64,000 bases of DNA from Pseudoramibacter alactolyticus ATCC 23263 (GTDB lineage: Bacteria > Bacillota > Clostridia > Eubacteriales > Eubacteriaceae), in the NCBI RefSeq assembly GCF_000185505.1, contig NZ_GL622359.1:2235484-2299483 (forward strand), in the 5' to 3' direction. Shown here piece by piece: positions 48,447 to 58,368 of this stretch. A program made the position numbers and the translations under genes. The notes beneath the pieces were generated by a model. That model made no database searches, was not told the origin of the DNA, and saw only the letters and a list, made by a program, of their open reading frames with translations. Within the stretch, counting starts at the first letter, position 1; each line of letters starts with the position of its first letter.

Positions 48447-48946
48447 AAGTCGTCACTTGGAAATCCGTCTATATATTTTCCACATCCCTGTTCCGGATCG
48501 CCCTTGCTGGCGGGGACTAACCGATATTCACATGGCTGCTTTGTTATTTTTATTGGAAACGGCAACCTCGCATTATCCTCGTCATAACAGCTGAGAGTAA
48601 TTCCAACCTCTCGCTTCCATTCTCTAATAAAACAATCGTTGTCACACTGTTGCTTGATTAGATCCGTTATTTCCTGATCTGTTTTCCTTTCAAGAGTCCA
48701 GCGAATAATCCTTCGATCAAAATTTCTCGGTGTGCATTTACAGCTATCAAGAAACTTCTCCGTAATTAATCCTCTGTTCAGGTCAAAAGCCACCTCGTAA
48801 ATATCTGCACCTCCAAAGTGCCCGTACCCATCGTAGCTCGCCTCAAAAATAGGTTCTTTGTCCGGAAGGAGTACATAAGCACTCTCGCCGATGCACAAAT
48901 TCTCCTTATTTCCTGTGTCCGCATACATAAAGCTGAATAATCCCAT
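48437..48946 (-). CDS. Conserved hypothetical protein of the BREX island
   Basis: 169 residues from ATG 48946, with AAAGGAG 8 bases upstream; GTG/ATG further out would include the ribosome site. GLFSFMYADTGNKENLCIGESAYVLLPDKE and FEASYDGYGHFGGADIYEVAFDLN form the N-terminal half, similar to short proteins seen in mobile regions of Clostridia. Several Cys (CKC, CDNDC, QGCG) are scattered without a clear metal motif. It is the last gene of the operon, 69 bases after the cysteine desulfurase. It may be cargo and not part of the defence system. Confidence 0.65.
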   Translation of the reverse strand: MGLFSFMYADTGNKENLCIGESAYVLLPDKEPIFEASYDGYGHFGGADIYEVAFDLNRGLITEKFLDSCKCTPRNFDRRIIRWTLERKTDQEITDLIKQQCDNDCFIREWKREVGITLSCYDEDNARLPFPIKITKQPCEYRLVPASKGDPEQGCGKYIDGFPSDDLTI

Positions 48947-49015
48947 CGTAGTTTCTCCTTTCGCTTGGGCAATAAAATGTTCTCTCTCCATTCATCACTC
49001 TACGAAAGAAGCAAG

Positions 49016-50134
49016 TCAACCTTTAAGAATACCAATTAAGGCATCGGCAATCTCTACGGCCTCCTCTGCTGTGTTGTCCGCTCCAAATGTAATCCGAATA
49101 GTACCCTTTGCATATGCTTCAGGCACTCCAATTGCTTCTATGACATGCGAAATTCGCATATTTACAGAATCACAAGCTGAACCTGTGGAAATACAGATTC
49201 CTTTCAAATCCAGTCGATGCAGCAGCATTTCACCATCAGCCCCATTGATCGAGATATTAACATTTCCGGGAAGATGGTCATCACTGCCATTACGGATATA
49301 ATCTACTCCGCCCTGAGATAAGTGTTGCAAAAGGACATCTTCAAGCTCATGAAGCTTTTCTGTCGAAACAGCTATTCTGCCACAGCTTTTCTTAAGGGCA
49401 CTTGCCATTGCTACAATAGCTGCTATATTTTCAGTCCCGGCTCTTTGACTGTGCTCTTGAGCTCCTCCGTCAGCGTACGGATGTATCTTCACGCCCTTAC
49501 GAATGTATAGGAAGCCGCTGCCTTTCATACCATTGAATTTATGGGCTGAAGCTGACAGCATATCAACACCGAGCTTCTTTACATCAATCGGTATGTGACC
49601 AACAGCCTGTACTGCGTCCGTGTGGAATAGTGCTCCGCATTCATGTGAAATAGCACTTAACTTCTGTACTGGCTCAATAGTTCCAATTTCATTATTAGCC
49701 AGCATCACGGAAACAAGCGCCGTATTATTTGTGATTACATTCTTCAGGGTTTCCGGCTGAACGATCCCGTAACTGTCCACGGAAAGATAACTTACAGGCA
49801 AGCCCAATTCCTCAAGAGATCGGCAGGCATTCAGCACAGCATGATGCTCTATCTTCGATGTTATTACATTGCGTGTACTGTCTCTTGAATAAAGAACAGA
49901 TTTTACAGCCCAATTGTCACTCTCAGTTCCACCAGAAGTAAAAAATATCTCTTCAGGCTCCGCGCCAATGCAAGCAGCGACGGTTTCACGAGCAGCGGCA
50001 ATAGCCTTCTTTGCTGGTTTTGCAAAAAAGTACGGCTGTGAGGCGTTTCCGTACTCATCGGTAAGGTACGGCATCATTGCATCTAACGCATCTTCATCGA
50101 GCCTTGTTGTAGCGGCATTATCCGCATAAATCAT
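49016..50134 (-). CDS. Cysteine desulfurase (NifS/IscS/DndA class)
   Basis: 372 residues, PLP enzyme that takes sulfur from cysteine as enzyme-bound persulfide. YADNAATT opens the family; FFTSGGTESDNWA and EHHAV (His97/98) line the cofactor; SASAHKFNGMKG holds the PLP-binding Lys199; STGSACDS carries the catalytic Cys321 on a short loop; RISHVIEAIG follows. ATG 50134 is 13 bases after the small CxxC gene. In Dnd systems DndA or a host IscS supplies sulfur to DndC; here the enzyme lies in the same operon as a DndC-like BrxP, so it is the likely sulfur donor for DNA phosphorothioation. A housekeeping role is less likely given the AT-rich island context. Confidence 0.93.
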   Translation of the reverse strand: MIYADNAATTRLDEDALDAMMPYLTDEYGNASQPYFFAKPAKKAIAAARETVAACIGAEPEEIFFTSGGTESDNWAVKSVLYSRDSTRNVITSKIEHHAVLNACRSLEELGLPVSYLSVDSYGIVQPETLKNVITNNTALVSVMLANNEIGTIEPVQKLSAISHECGALFHTDAVQAVGHIPIDVKKLGVDMLSASAHKFNGMKGSGFLYIRKGVKIHPYADGGAQEHSQRAGTENIAAIVAMASALKKSCGRIAVSTEKLHELEDVLLQHLSQGGVDYIRNGSDDHLPGNVNISINGADGEMLLHRLDLKGICISTGSACDSVNMRISHVIEAIGVPEAYAKGTIRITFGADNTAEEAVEIADALIGILKG

Positions 50135-50147
50135 TCACTTCACCTGC

Positions 50148-50348
50148 CTATTCGAACAGCTTGCATCCTTCATCCTTAAATTCTTCGATCTTTTCATTCA
50201 GATCCTCGACCGTTGTATCAAGATAGGCTGCAAGGCAATCCATACAAAAGAAATTTTTTACATCTAAGCCGAGAAGCTTTTTGTTAAGGCCAATAGTGTT
50301 TTTATCCAGTTCTTCTCGACCACAGCTCACACAATCAATCCTCTTCAT
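50148..50348 (-). CDS. Small CxxC zinc-ribbon-like protein
   Basis: 66 residues from ATG 50348, with GGGAG 8 bases upstream. It has two CxxC pairs: CVSCGRE at the N-terminus and FFCMDCLAAYLD in the middle, then a helical acidic tail (VEDLNEKIEEFKDEGCKLFE). The layout is of a zinc ribbon or a small sulfur or metal carrier. Its first 14 bases overlap the brxL 3' end in another frame, and cysteine desulfurase starts 13 bases later, so translation is coupled to both. I know no named family. Its place beside a cysteine desulfurase suggests a part in sulfur relay or in metal-dependent assembly, which is inference. Confidence 0.7.
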   Translation of the reverse strand: MKRIDCVSCGREELDKNTIGLNKKLLGLDVKNFFCMDCLAAYLDTTVEDLNEKIEEFKDEGCKLFE

Positions 50349-51798
50349 CAGAAATCTCCCTGAGCGTGAACTGAGGCATCTGTTTTGCGGGTTTCCGATA
50401 TTCATCCGGGTCGAGGATTTCCAGCTGTTTCTGTATGATCGCTCTCATCTTGATTGCCGGGCGGAGGCAGTATTGCATAAACAGATGCTGGTCTACATCT
50501 TTTGCAGAGCGGACATCAGGAAAGAAGAGTTTTAAATACGCAGTTGTAAGCCGTTTCACGGCCTCTACATGCCGTTCATACGCACCGTCAGAGACCTGCA
50601 CTAACCTGTCAACAATTGCCCTATAGCTAATGTCGTCACGCAGCAAATGAAGAATGGAACAGAAGTACTCTGTGTTCAGTGCCCAGCCTGAGATTTTTAA
50701 TTCCGGTTTCATCGGTGGAATATCCCATCCTTTGATAAACCCGTGCATTCTATCAACAAGGGCGCTCTCCTTAAACAAAGAGGGAAGTTCAGTGAGCATG
50801 TTTTTATACTCGTCCATATTGCTCTGCTCAATATTCCCGAGAAATACAACGCCTGCATCAGAGGTTACCGTAAAACCGTCAACATTACATTTTCCACTTT
50901 CCATATAACCCTGGAAAATGGACTGCATCTGACTAACATCCGTGAACTGAACCTTTTTCACTTCGTCTATAGCCACATAGTCATGACCCACGATAAATCC
51001 GGTTGTCCTGCGTGCCTTATCATAAAACATCTTCGGTCTTGACACAGTGCCCCCGTCAACAAGTAAGCCAAACTTGCTGATGTTTCCAAAAACATAGGAT
51101 TTTCCAGTTCCCTTGGGTGCAAGCTCGATGATGTTCAGATTCTTTTCCAGAAATGGGAGCAGCCTTTGGAGCATCGCAAGCTTCTCGTGCTCGTCCTCAT
51201 ATCCGCTCGGGTTATAATCCATTGCGCCAAGAAGCACATCGATCCATTCCTTTATGGAAAATTCAGATCTGACGTCCTTGTAAAAATCAAGATCAATATT
51301 ATAAGGAGTAAAGCTGGTGAAATCTGTCAGCTTAATCTTACCAAGAATCTTCGGCTTGGCACTGTCATCCGGCGGGCGATATCCGAGCTCGACAACTCCC
51401 CAAATTTCGTTGCTTTTTACAAGTTCATCTTTCAAGTTGTCCCAGACCGCATCCTCAATCACTGTTTCTTTATTCGTTAAGCCATAATCGGGTAACGCAA
51501 ATGATACCGTCCCAGTCTTGATGTCAATATCAATATCGATCCTGGTCAGCAATTTTACTCTCTCATATTCCTTACTGACGCGGTTTTTAATACTAAGCCA
51601 TTCCTCTTTTCGAGGCATATAAGTGTTAACAAAATCAAGCAGATCCTCAACATCAAACTGTCCATCGTCATCCTCGAATTTTTTCAAAACCCAATCTCGA
51701 AGGAACGATGGAAGCTTCAACGTCTTAAGGAAACTCATCTCACCCAAATCTTTATAGACGACCATCTCGTCAAAGCATTCCCGGAGCTTATCACTCAC
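50335..51798 (-). CDS. brxL: BREX protein BrxL, short form without Lon protease domain
   Basis: 487 residues. The N-terminal half (residues 1-200) has the BrxL features FDEMVVYKDL, LPSFLRDWVLKKF and VEDLLDFVNTYMP. ELAPKGTGKS (Walker A, residues 226-234), HDYVAIDEV (Walker B, 278-280) and GNIEQSNMDEY follow as AAA+ elements, with LVDRMHGFIKGWDIP as the sensor/arginine region. It ends near the AAA+ lid; the Lon-like protease part found in type 1 BrxL of about 680 residues is missing, matching the short BrxL group. GTG 51798 has AAGGAGG upstream. BrxL acts as a ring-shaped DNA motor-like effector in BREX. The stop overlaps the next gene. Confidence 0.92.
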   Translation of the reverse strand: MSDKLRECFDEMVVYKDLGEMSFLKTLKLPSFLRDWVLKKFEDDDGQFDVEDLLDFVNTYMPRKEEWLSIKNRVSKEYERVKLLTRIDIDIDIKTGTVSFALPDYGLTNKETVIEDAVWDNLKDELVKSNEIWGVVELGYRPPDDSAKPKILGKIKLTDFTSFTPYNIDLDFYKDVRSEFSIKEWIDVLLGAMDYNPSGYEDEHEKLAMLQRLLPFLEKNLNIIELAPKGTGKSYVFGNISKFGLLVDGGTVSRPKMFYDKARRTTGFIVGHDYVAIDEVKKVQFTDVSQMQSIFQGYMESGKCNVDGFTVTSDAGVVFLGNIEQSNMDEYKNMLTELPSLFKESALVDRMHGFIKGWDIPPMKPELKISGWALNTEYFCSILHLLRDDISYRAIVDRLVQVSDGAYERHVEAVKRLTTAYLKLFFPDVRSAKDVDQHLFMQYCLRPAIKMRAIIQKQLEILDPDEYRKPAKQMPQFTLREISDEED

Positions 51799-51812
51799 TT
51801 AAGCCCACCTCC

Positions 51813-54113
51813 TTACAGAAGCTTTCTCTCGCTAAAATCAGAATTCTCTGCTGTAAATTTCAGACCAGATTTCAGCGGATTATTATTATAGTAAACATTT
51901 ACAGTATAAGTTCCAGCTTTGCGCAGCTCTGGCAAGGCAATTGTGAAAGTTTGTCCATCGGAGGATTCTCCTTCATATTCTTCACTTAAACCGGATATCT
52001 GCACACTGAGGTTATCCAATTTTGTCTTAGAAAACACACGGATAACTGCATCCTTTTTGCGCCTGCTGAATTTGATATTCTTATCCAAAAGCTGTATTTC
52101 AATCTCATCTGGCGAATAAACGATTTCGATGATCGGAACTACGACCTCTTCAAGAGTTGCCCCTCCGTGTACTTCGACGTTCGCTTTCCGGCCTCCCTTA
52201 AACCTGTCATAATTGGCGAGAACCCAGTAACCGTTCTCCTCTATCGCGCAGGACGGCTTTTCATCTATCTCACTGACCGGACAGCATCGACCAGAATGCT
52301 CTGCATTTGATTCAGAGCCCCACTTATTTTCCTTTTTGCTTAGCACAGATAATCTGCTTGCTCCATGATCAGATATCATAACTGCTCGCTTGTATGTGCC
52401 ATTCATCAGCTTTGTCGCTATTTTTTCAATTGTTTTGCTGATGATATCGAGCTCGCTTGAAATGTATGTTGGAAGCTCGTTATTTGTAAAATCAAATTCT
52501 TCCTCGCCATGATGCTTCAGGTCATCAAGACTTTTTATACCGTTTTTGTCTGGCACAAAAGCTGCACCGCCTTCAATAAACGCATCAACAAATTCCTTAT
52601 TGAATGACGTTATAGAAGGGAGTTCGCAATGACACAGGGTGGCATATGCCATCAGCCTTCTCAACCGGCACTGATCCATAATGTAGCTAAGATACTCTAC
52701 TCCCATTGCATCCATGAAGTATACGACTGTACCGTTTTTCTCAATCGCATCTAACTTCGCACTGCGTGCCGGAAGCAGCAGGTTGAATTCTCGTTTTTCT
52801 GCCTGTTCATCCACAATTTGCAGAAAATCAGGAAACACCTTATTGACAACCTTCTGATATTTATACTCCTGAAAGTAAGAATCCAGAAGGGAAATCTTAA
52901 ATCGATAAGGCTGTAGGTATGCATACAGAGCCGGATACACATGCTCAAGGATTTTTATTACTTTGCTGCGCCCTATTTTTTCAGAATATGTGGCGAGGTT
53001 TTCAAATATGAGATCTTGCTCACTCTTCGATGCATCTGTGAGGTAATATAGAGCATTTTCCCCCTTGCTTTTGACCATGGCGCAGTAATCAGCAACTTCA
53101 GAATCCGGATTACCTAATGAACGAATGATATTTTTTCTCTCGTCATAGTGTTTCCAGAAATCCTTATCATCCTGAGAAAGATGAAGAAGACTTCTGAATA
53201 CGCCTCTAATAAGAAGAGTACTGCTATCTGCTATTTTCGTTGCCTCACTCAAGCACCAGCTGTTTTTTGCTCCGTAAAGTTTAAGGGCTATGAAATAGAG
53301 CCACTTTTTTCTCGAATCAAATGAAGTCCAACTCCCAACGGCAATCTCAAGATTCGTAGTGGTTCCAAATACATCAACGATGTATTTTATCCAAGATCCA
53401 TATTGCGAAATTTTAGAAAGTGCAAAGTCCCAGTCTTGCTCAGTCCCGTATTCTTCCCTCAACTGTCCGGTTGAAACATCCATGCCGCACAAGACTTCAA
53501 ACGAATTACTGAGTTCCTTAATGGTATATAGCGAAATGGGGTACGATGACCTATGCTTTCCTGTATGCACGAAAAGCTTCGATGCCGTGCTATGTTCTAC
53601 TGAAAACGCAATATTTTGAACACCTTCGACAACGGTTTCTCCCACTGTGGCAGGCATATCCTGTGTGGAAAACGTTAGCTGCGGAAGTTCCTGCTTTTGT
53701 CCGTCAACCATATAAACGAATTGTGAATATCTCTGCTCGATCTTTACCAGGTATTTTTCGCACTGATAGCATACTATGACCAAATGAAGTCCAGTCAGTG
53801 ACATTCCAATCATCCGATTTATAAATCCCTGAAGTTTCTGTTCTCCGAGAAGCCTAAAGTAACTGGTTGTACCAGTGAGGAACACAGATCCTTGCTTCCT
53901 TCCCAGATAGTTATAAAGTTCGTCTTCAGAAAGATTTTCATCCGCCATAGAAAAATCCGAAGCATCTTTGAAAACATTTTCTCCTACGGAAAAATGGCTA
54001 CAGATTGTATCCATATCTTCAGGATTGTTCACATTGACAAAACGCGGATGACTGTCACTGCGCTGAAGATATTTTCCGATCCGCTTTATCACATCTTCTC
54101 TTCTAAGGCCCAT
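51813..54113 (-). CDS. pglZ: BREX phosphatase-like protein PglZ
   Basis: 766 residues. The C-terminal half is an alkaline-phosphatase superfamily PglZ domain: VVYFMDAMGVEYL (Asp468 as metal ligand), VMISDHGASRL (residues 579-588) and VEVHGGATLEEVVVPII (His649). Residues 1-440 are the helical N-terminal region that fits type 4 PglZ. A C-terminal Ig-like domain (about 675-766, LDNLSVQISGLSEEY, GTYTVNVYY) is visible. ATG 54113 follows AAGGAGG; gap to brxC is 13 bases. PglZ is the signature protein of all BREX and Pgl systems. Its role in BREX is proposed to be a nuclease or phosphodiesterase. Confidence 0.94.
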   Translation of the reverse strand: MGLRREDVIKRIGKYLQRSDSHPRFVNVNNPEDMDTICSHFSVGENVFKDASDFSMADENLSEDELYNYLGRKQGSVFLTGTTSYFRLLGEQKLQGFINRMIGMSLTGLHLVIVCYQCEKYLVKIEQRYSQFVYMVDGQKQELPQLTFSTQDMPATVGETVVEGVQNIAFSVEHSTASKLFVHTGKHRSSYPISLYTIKELSNSFEVLCGMDVSTGQLREEYGTEQDWDFALSKISQYGSWIKYIVDVFGTTTNLEIAVGSWTSFDSRKKWLYFIALKLYGAKNSWCLSEATKIADSSTLLIRGVFRSLLHLSQDDKDFWKHYDERKNIIRSLGNPDSEVADYCAMVKSKGENALYYLTDASKSEQDLIFENLATYSEKIGRSKVIKILEHVYPALYAYLQPYRFKISLLDSYFQEYKYQKVVNKVFPDFLQIVDEQAEKREFNLLLPARSAKLDAIEKNGTVVYFMDAMGVEYLSYIMDQCRLRRLMAYATLCHCELPSITSFNKEFVDAFIEGGAAFVPDKNGIKSLDDLKHHGEEEFDFTNNELPTYISSELDIISKTIEKIATKLMNGTYKRAVMISDHGASRLSVLSKKENKWGSESNAEHSGRCCPVSEIDEKPSCAIEENGYWVLANYDRFKGGRKANVEVHGGATLEEVVVPIIEIVYSPDEIEIQLLDKNIKFSRRKKDAVIRVFSKTKLDNLSVQISGLSEEYEGESSDGQTFTIALPELRKAGTYTVNVYYNNNPLKSGLKFTAENSDFSERKLL

Positions 54114-54126
54114 ATTACGTGCCTCC

Positions 54127-57100
54127 TTACTTTCCCTTTATTATCTCCATGCCAACGACCATGTTGTCCTTGATAAGACGTTTAAGATATTGTTTCACAT
54201 CAGCTACGTCCATGCTGTCGATTTTCTCCAGTGCCTTATCGCAACCGGTTTCGTTGTATTTATATTCAGCCATTTCTTTGAGTTTTTTATCAACCTCAGG
54301 AAGGCCAAACCAATCATACGGTTCCGAGCCCATTACTTTCATCAGATGATTACGCACTTCATCCAAATCATCAAGCATGACGCTGTAAGACTTCACGACA
54401 TTTTCTCTAAATGCTTTGTCTCTTTCATCCTGACTGGACAGTCTATCAAAGAAATCCGCTCTCTCAAGAAACTCGATTGCTTTATCTATTGATGCTGTGT
54501 CAGGCTGTTTTCTATTTAACGTTCCGAATGCTGATCTGGCCGTTGCCACGTCCTTATCAGAAATCATACACAGGATAGGTGTCCGGTATTTCTTCGACCA
54601 CTGTCTCGGATTTTCCGTCTGTGTTTTCTCACGCCACATCTCTTTCAATTTTGTAGCACTCTGCTCACTTATGTATTTATCGACTGCTGCCTGAACAGCA
54701 GCCTGATAGTCCGATTTTTCAGAGGTGAACAGGTTATTCTGAAGCAGCTTGAATATCTCACGGGCCTCTTCTTCACTAAAACGTCCAACTATATAAGCAC
54801 AAGCCTTTCGGAACAGATCTGTCTGGTTGTTATAAAAGCGAATGAACGCCTCACCATTTGCACTAATCTGTTCAAGGAACTTCTCCCTCCTTGAATCAAG
54901 CAAAACGCCAGACTTCTTGATGTCGTAGAGCATCTCCATGAGCTCCGACAGGTCTTCCCAATAATTCTTCGCATACAGATAGGAAATACGGATCATGCCG
55001 CATTTATCCGTCCACTCCCGAATTGCGCCGTCAAATGATATATTTTTTGGCAGTATCTTATTGCTCTGTACGACGATTTTATACTCCAGAATAACTTCAT
55101 CGATCTTCTGATTCGCAGTATCTGTATTCCAGACCCAGTTTGCTGCATCCGCATCAAATTTCTTTTTCAGCCGATTAATAAACTGTCCGCCGTCTCCGAC
55201 TTCATTCGCAAGCTGAGGAAGAATTCCTCTTTCATACTGATTCAGATACGCCTTCATCCCGTCGGAGCATTTGTCCTTTGTGACAAGAGCAGAAAGGTCG
55301 TCAATCGCTTCCGGATTTTCAATGCAAAGTTTACCTATGGATATAGCAATATCACTGTCGGTCTTTGACGCGCCGAAATTATTGTTATTGGCAATACCGC
55401 TGTAATAATCAATCAGTTCCGAAACAGCCTCTTTACTGGATTTCAACTCGGCATCTTTAAGCACATATTTAAGAACCCAAACAGGGAAGGACAAGTCCTT
55501 CATTTTCTGGCGGATACGTTTTCTGGTCTGTTCCACCGAGTTACAAAGATTGATCGGGATACCAAAAACCTTTGAAGAGGCCTCATTGAATGCTTTTTCT
55601 TCTGCTGTTGTCGTTACAATATATTTATCTTTGTAGCGCGGGATAGGATTCACCTGATGCTTAATGATCTCCGATACCATCTCTTTGAGCTTGGTCACAT
55701 TTAGGACATCATTAACGGTTCCGTCGCTATAATTGTAGGTTCCGTCCGTATATTCCTTCAGGAGAAATCCAATAACGAATGCTGTCAGATTACACGGCAT
55801 GAAGCCGTAGCTTCCATTTTTATCCTGTAGGAAATCATAAATCTGAGCGATAGATATCCTGTCACCAGAAGTAAAAGCATCCTGAATCACCTTGTCGACT
55901 TCGATCTTGATTTTTGAAATTGGAAGATATGGAGCTGACTTCCAGTATTCAGGAACTTTCCATGCTTTCTTTCCAATGTAGTTTTCCAACTTTGTCTGCT
56001 CGTTTCTGGAGCGGAACTGCCCCTGAGTAATCTCCTCAGCACCATACTGCACGCCTGCTGGAAGCGAGGTGGATTGCCACATCGTATCATTCACCGATCC
56101 ATCTGTTTCAAGTCCTTCGCTATAGTGTTTGCGGTCGATTGTAAAAAGATACTCATAAAGCTGGTCGATCGTAGCCGCGCGTTCTCCGTCCGGTTTATCC
56201 TGTGAATAAACAATGAATTCACCAGCCGCAATCTTTCCGCGCCATTTCTTCAGTGCTTCCTTTGCATTAGCGTCATACTGGGCAGCAAGACCGCGATCCT
56301 GCTTTAAGTTCACAACAGAATTTGCCATCGCATCAGCGTACTGCTCCAGAAGATCATTCCCAAGCGGTGTAATGGACGCATCAATAAAGACGATGTGATA
56401 ACTTCCATCAGCAATGGCCTCTTTGATCGCTTTCCCGATCTGCACGCTCTCCGCGTCATCTCTTGCAAATGTTGTAACTGCCATGAGCTTATTACCGAGA
56501 GAATCCTCCTGCCCACGCAACTGGTTAATGGTCGATTTGAAATCACTGTATGAAACATACTTCATCACATAGCGCAAACGAAGTGCTCCCGTTAAAGAAA
56601 TAGCCGACTGCATGTCCGCCTCCTGTAAAAGCGTGGAGGTAGGCTTCTTTTTCTGTTCTTCTTTCTGTTTATCAATCTCAACAACATTACCGGAATTAAT
56701 TAAAGCTGAATACTGTGTTCTACCGCCCGGCATCGGCTTCTTGTAAAGAATGTCCGGAACCATGCTGTCAGCTATGCGTACAGGCTCATCGTTTTCGAGA
56801 TCAGAGCCCTCAAATGCGTTATTCAGGTTCCTCTCATTCGGAATAAAAAGCTCGACTGAATCTCCAGCACGCTGAGATATAGCCTGCAAAAGCAAGACTG
56901 TCTTCAAAACACGCTGCCGTTCCGTATCAAGATTCTTGTTCGCTGCAAACGCATAGCAATCAAGGATTGCTCTGATATCTGACGCGAGATATTCTTTTCC
57001 CTTCTCATAGAAGAAATCCCATAGCATGTCTATTGTCAAAAGCGGATTCGCATCATACGGGCCACGATTGTTTATAAACCACTGGAATCCCTTAATTTCA

Positions 57101-58356
57101 TCACCTCTGTCATTCTTGATAAAATCAAACATACTCCGCTGATTGGAGTCAAACGCGGAAGAAATGTGTTTAAGAAGCAAAGCTGCATATGGATGAATCG
57201 GCAGAATCTTCTTAAGCTCCGTGTCTGTGATCTTTGCTTTCTCTTTCACCAGCTGCCTGGAATCGTGCGTTCGGTCATACAGCTCGTCACGTGTCTCCTG
57301 CCAATCCTGTTGCACAACAGGATCATCATTTTCTTCCATGGCGTCTCCCATCAGACGGAACGCCATGTTTTCCGGAAGCTCAATATTACAGATCGGCTGT
57401 ACAAAGCGGCTCATCAGACGCTTCCAATCCTTATCCGACTCTGGGAACATATGCATCACGTTATGTGTAACAATCATCAGATAAAACGGCTTGTCACCAC
57501 TGAAATCTGCGATTTCCTGAAAGCCAGTCATGGCACGCATATTGTTACGAAAATAATCAGTGAACTCATCCCAAATGAACACGATGGCCTTGAAGTTATT
57601 TCTCTTGATGACCTCCTCGATCCATTTGAGCAGAGAAGTCGTTGTAAGCGTCAGCGCAGAAAAATGCTGTTCTCCGGCGACCTTCATTATTTTTCCCATT
57701 AAAGTCTGAAGAGCCTCACCCTTTGAGGGCTGCTCCATTGCTTGTTCGCTGTATGTATTAAGTTTTTCAATAATGGCATCTACATCATTTCCGGCAAAGA
57801 GCTCCTTGTATTTTTCATTGATCAGTGCGTTGAAATAATTTTTATTGATGGAATCGGAAAGCCATGCAACAGCAGAATCTTTCAGTGCACCCTCACCGTG
57901 ATCCTCGATACCTGCATTTTTTAACGCAGCTACAATGCTCTGCTGGATAGCGAAAACAAGGTCGTCATCTCCGTAGATGTTCGAAGAACCATACCGATGT
58001 ACAGTCAGGATTTTCTGCTCCCCGCTCTTAATCTGCTGGAACTTATTGTAAAGATCCGTGCTGAGTTCGTCGTTGTACTTTTCAAAATATGCTTTTGTAT
58101 CTTCATCAGAGGCATCAAGCAGCTTTTTCAGCGTCAGCACGGCGTGAGACTTACCTGTACCATATGCGCCCTCTACCCAGATAGAAAGCTTCTGTTTCCG
58201 GGAAATCACACTTATCGTGTCCTTCACGAGCTTAACGAAAGTCTCATGTGGATAGAATTTTTTCCAGAGGTCAGGATGACTTTCTATTTCCGCTTCATTG
58301 ATCTGTGCCAGATATTCAGGATCAATGTCAAAATAATCGCGGTACTTGTCTAACAT
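54127..58356 (-). CDS. brxC: BREX P-loop ATPase BrxC/PglY
   Basis: 1409 residues, a large ATPase central to BREX modification and defence complexes. Walker A is GAYGTGKS (residues 63-70) and Walker B is IVFIWDEF (258-265), within an N-terminal AAA/ORC-like ATPase region. The long remainder is mostly helical. The N-terminus (LDKYRDYFDIDPEYLAQINEAEIESHPDLWKKFYPHETFVKLV) is typical of type 4 BrxC proteins as I remember them. ATG 58356 has AAGGAGG upstream. It is 12 bases downstream of the brxP 3' fragment and 13 bases upstream of pglZ, in one operon. Confidence 0.93.
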   Translation of the reverse strand: MLDKYRDYFDIDPEYLAQINEAEIESHPDLWKKFYPHETFVKLVKDTISVISRKQKLSIWVEGAYGTGKSHAVLTLKKLLDASDEDTKAYFEKYNDELSTDLYNKFQQIKSGEQKILTVHRYGSSNIYGDDDLVFAIQQSIVAALKNAGIEDHGEGALKDSAVAWLSDSINKNYFNALINEKYKELFAGNDVDAIIEKLNTYSEQAMEQPSKGEALQTLMGKIMKVAGEQHFSALTLTTTSLLKWIEEVIKRNNFKAIVFIWDEFTDYFRNNMRAMTGFQEIADFSGDKPFYLMIVTHNVMHMFPESDKDWKRLMSRFVQPICNIELPENMAFRLMGDAMEENDDPVVQQDWQETRDELYDRTHDSRQLVKEKAKITDTELKKILPIHPYAALLLKHISSAFDSNQRSMFDFIKNDRGDEIKGFQWFINNRGPYDANPLLTIDMLWDFFYEKGKEYLASDIRAILDCYAFAANKNLDTERQRVLKTVLLLQAISQRAGDSVELFIPNERNLNNAFEGSDLENDEPVRIADSMVPDILYKKPMPGGRTQYSALINSGNVVEIDKQKEEQKKKPTSTLLQEADMQSAISLTGALRLRYVMKYVSYSDFKSTINQLRGQEDSLGNKLMAVTTFARDDAESVQIGKAIKEAIADGSYHIVFIDASITPLGNDLLEQYADAMANSVVNLKQDRGLAAQYDANAKEALKKWRGKIAAGEFIVYSQDKPDGERAATIDQLYEYLFTIDRKHYSEGLETDGSVNDTMWQSTSLPAGVQYGAEEITQGQFRSRNEQTKLENYIGKKAWKVPEYWKSAPYLPISKIKIEVDKVIQDAFTSGDRISIAQIYDFLQDKNGSYGFMPCNLTAFVIGFLLKEYTDGTYNYSDGTVNDVLNVTKLKEMVSEIIKHQVNPIPRYKDKYIVTTTAEEKAFNEASSKVFGIPINLCNSVEQTRKRIRQKMKDLSFPVWVLKYVLKDAELKSSKEAVSELIDYYSGIANNNNFGASKTDSDIAISIGKLCIENPEAIDDLSALVTKDKCSDGMKAYLNQYERGILPQLANEVGDGGQFINRLKKKFDADAANWVWNTDTANQKIDEVILEYKIVVQSNKILPKNISFDGAIREWTDKCGMIRISYLYAKNYWEDLSELMEMLYDIKKSGVLLDSRREKFLEQISANGEAFIRFYNNQTDLFRKACAYIVGRFSEEEAREIFKLLQNNLFTSEKSDYQAAVQAAVDKYISEQSATKLKEMWREKTQTENPRQWSKKYRTPILCMISDKDVATARSAFGTLNRKQPDTASIDKAIEFLERADFFDRLSSQDERDKAFRENVVKSYSVMLDDLDEVRNHLMKVMGSEPYDWFGLPEVDKKLKEMAEYKYNETGCDKALEKIDSMDVADVKQYLKRLIKDNMVVGMEIIKGK

Positions 58357-58368
58357 GGCTATGCCTCC

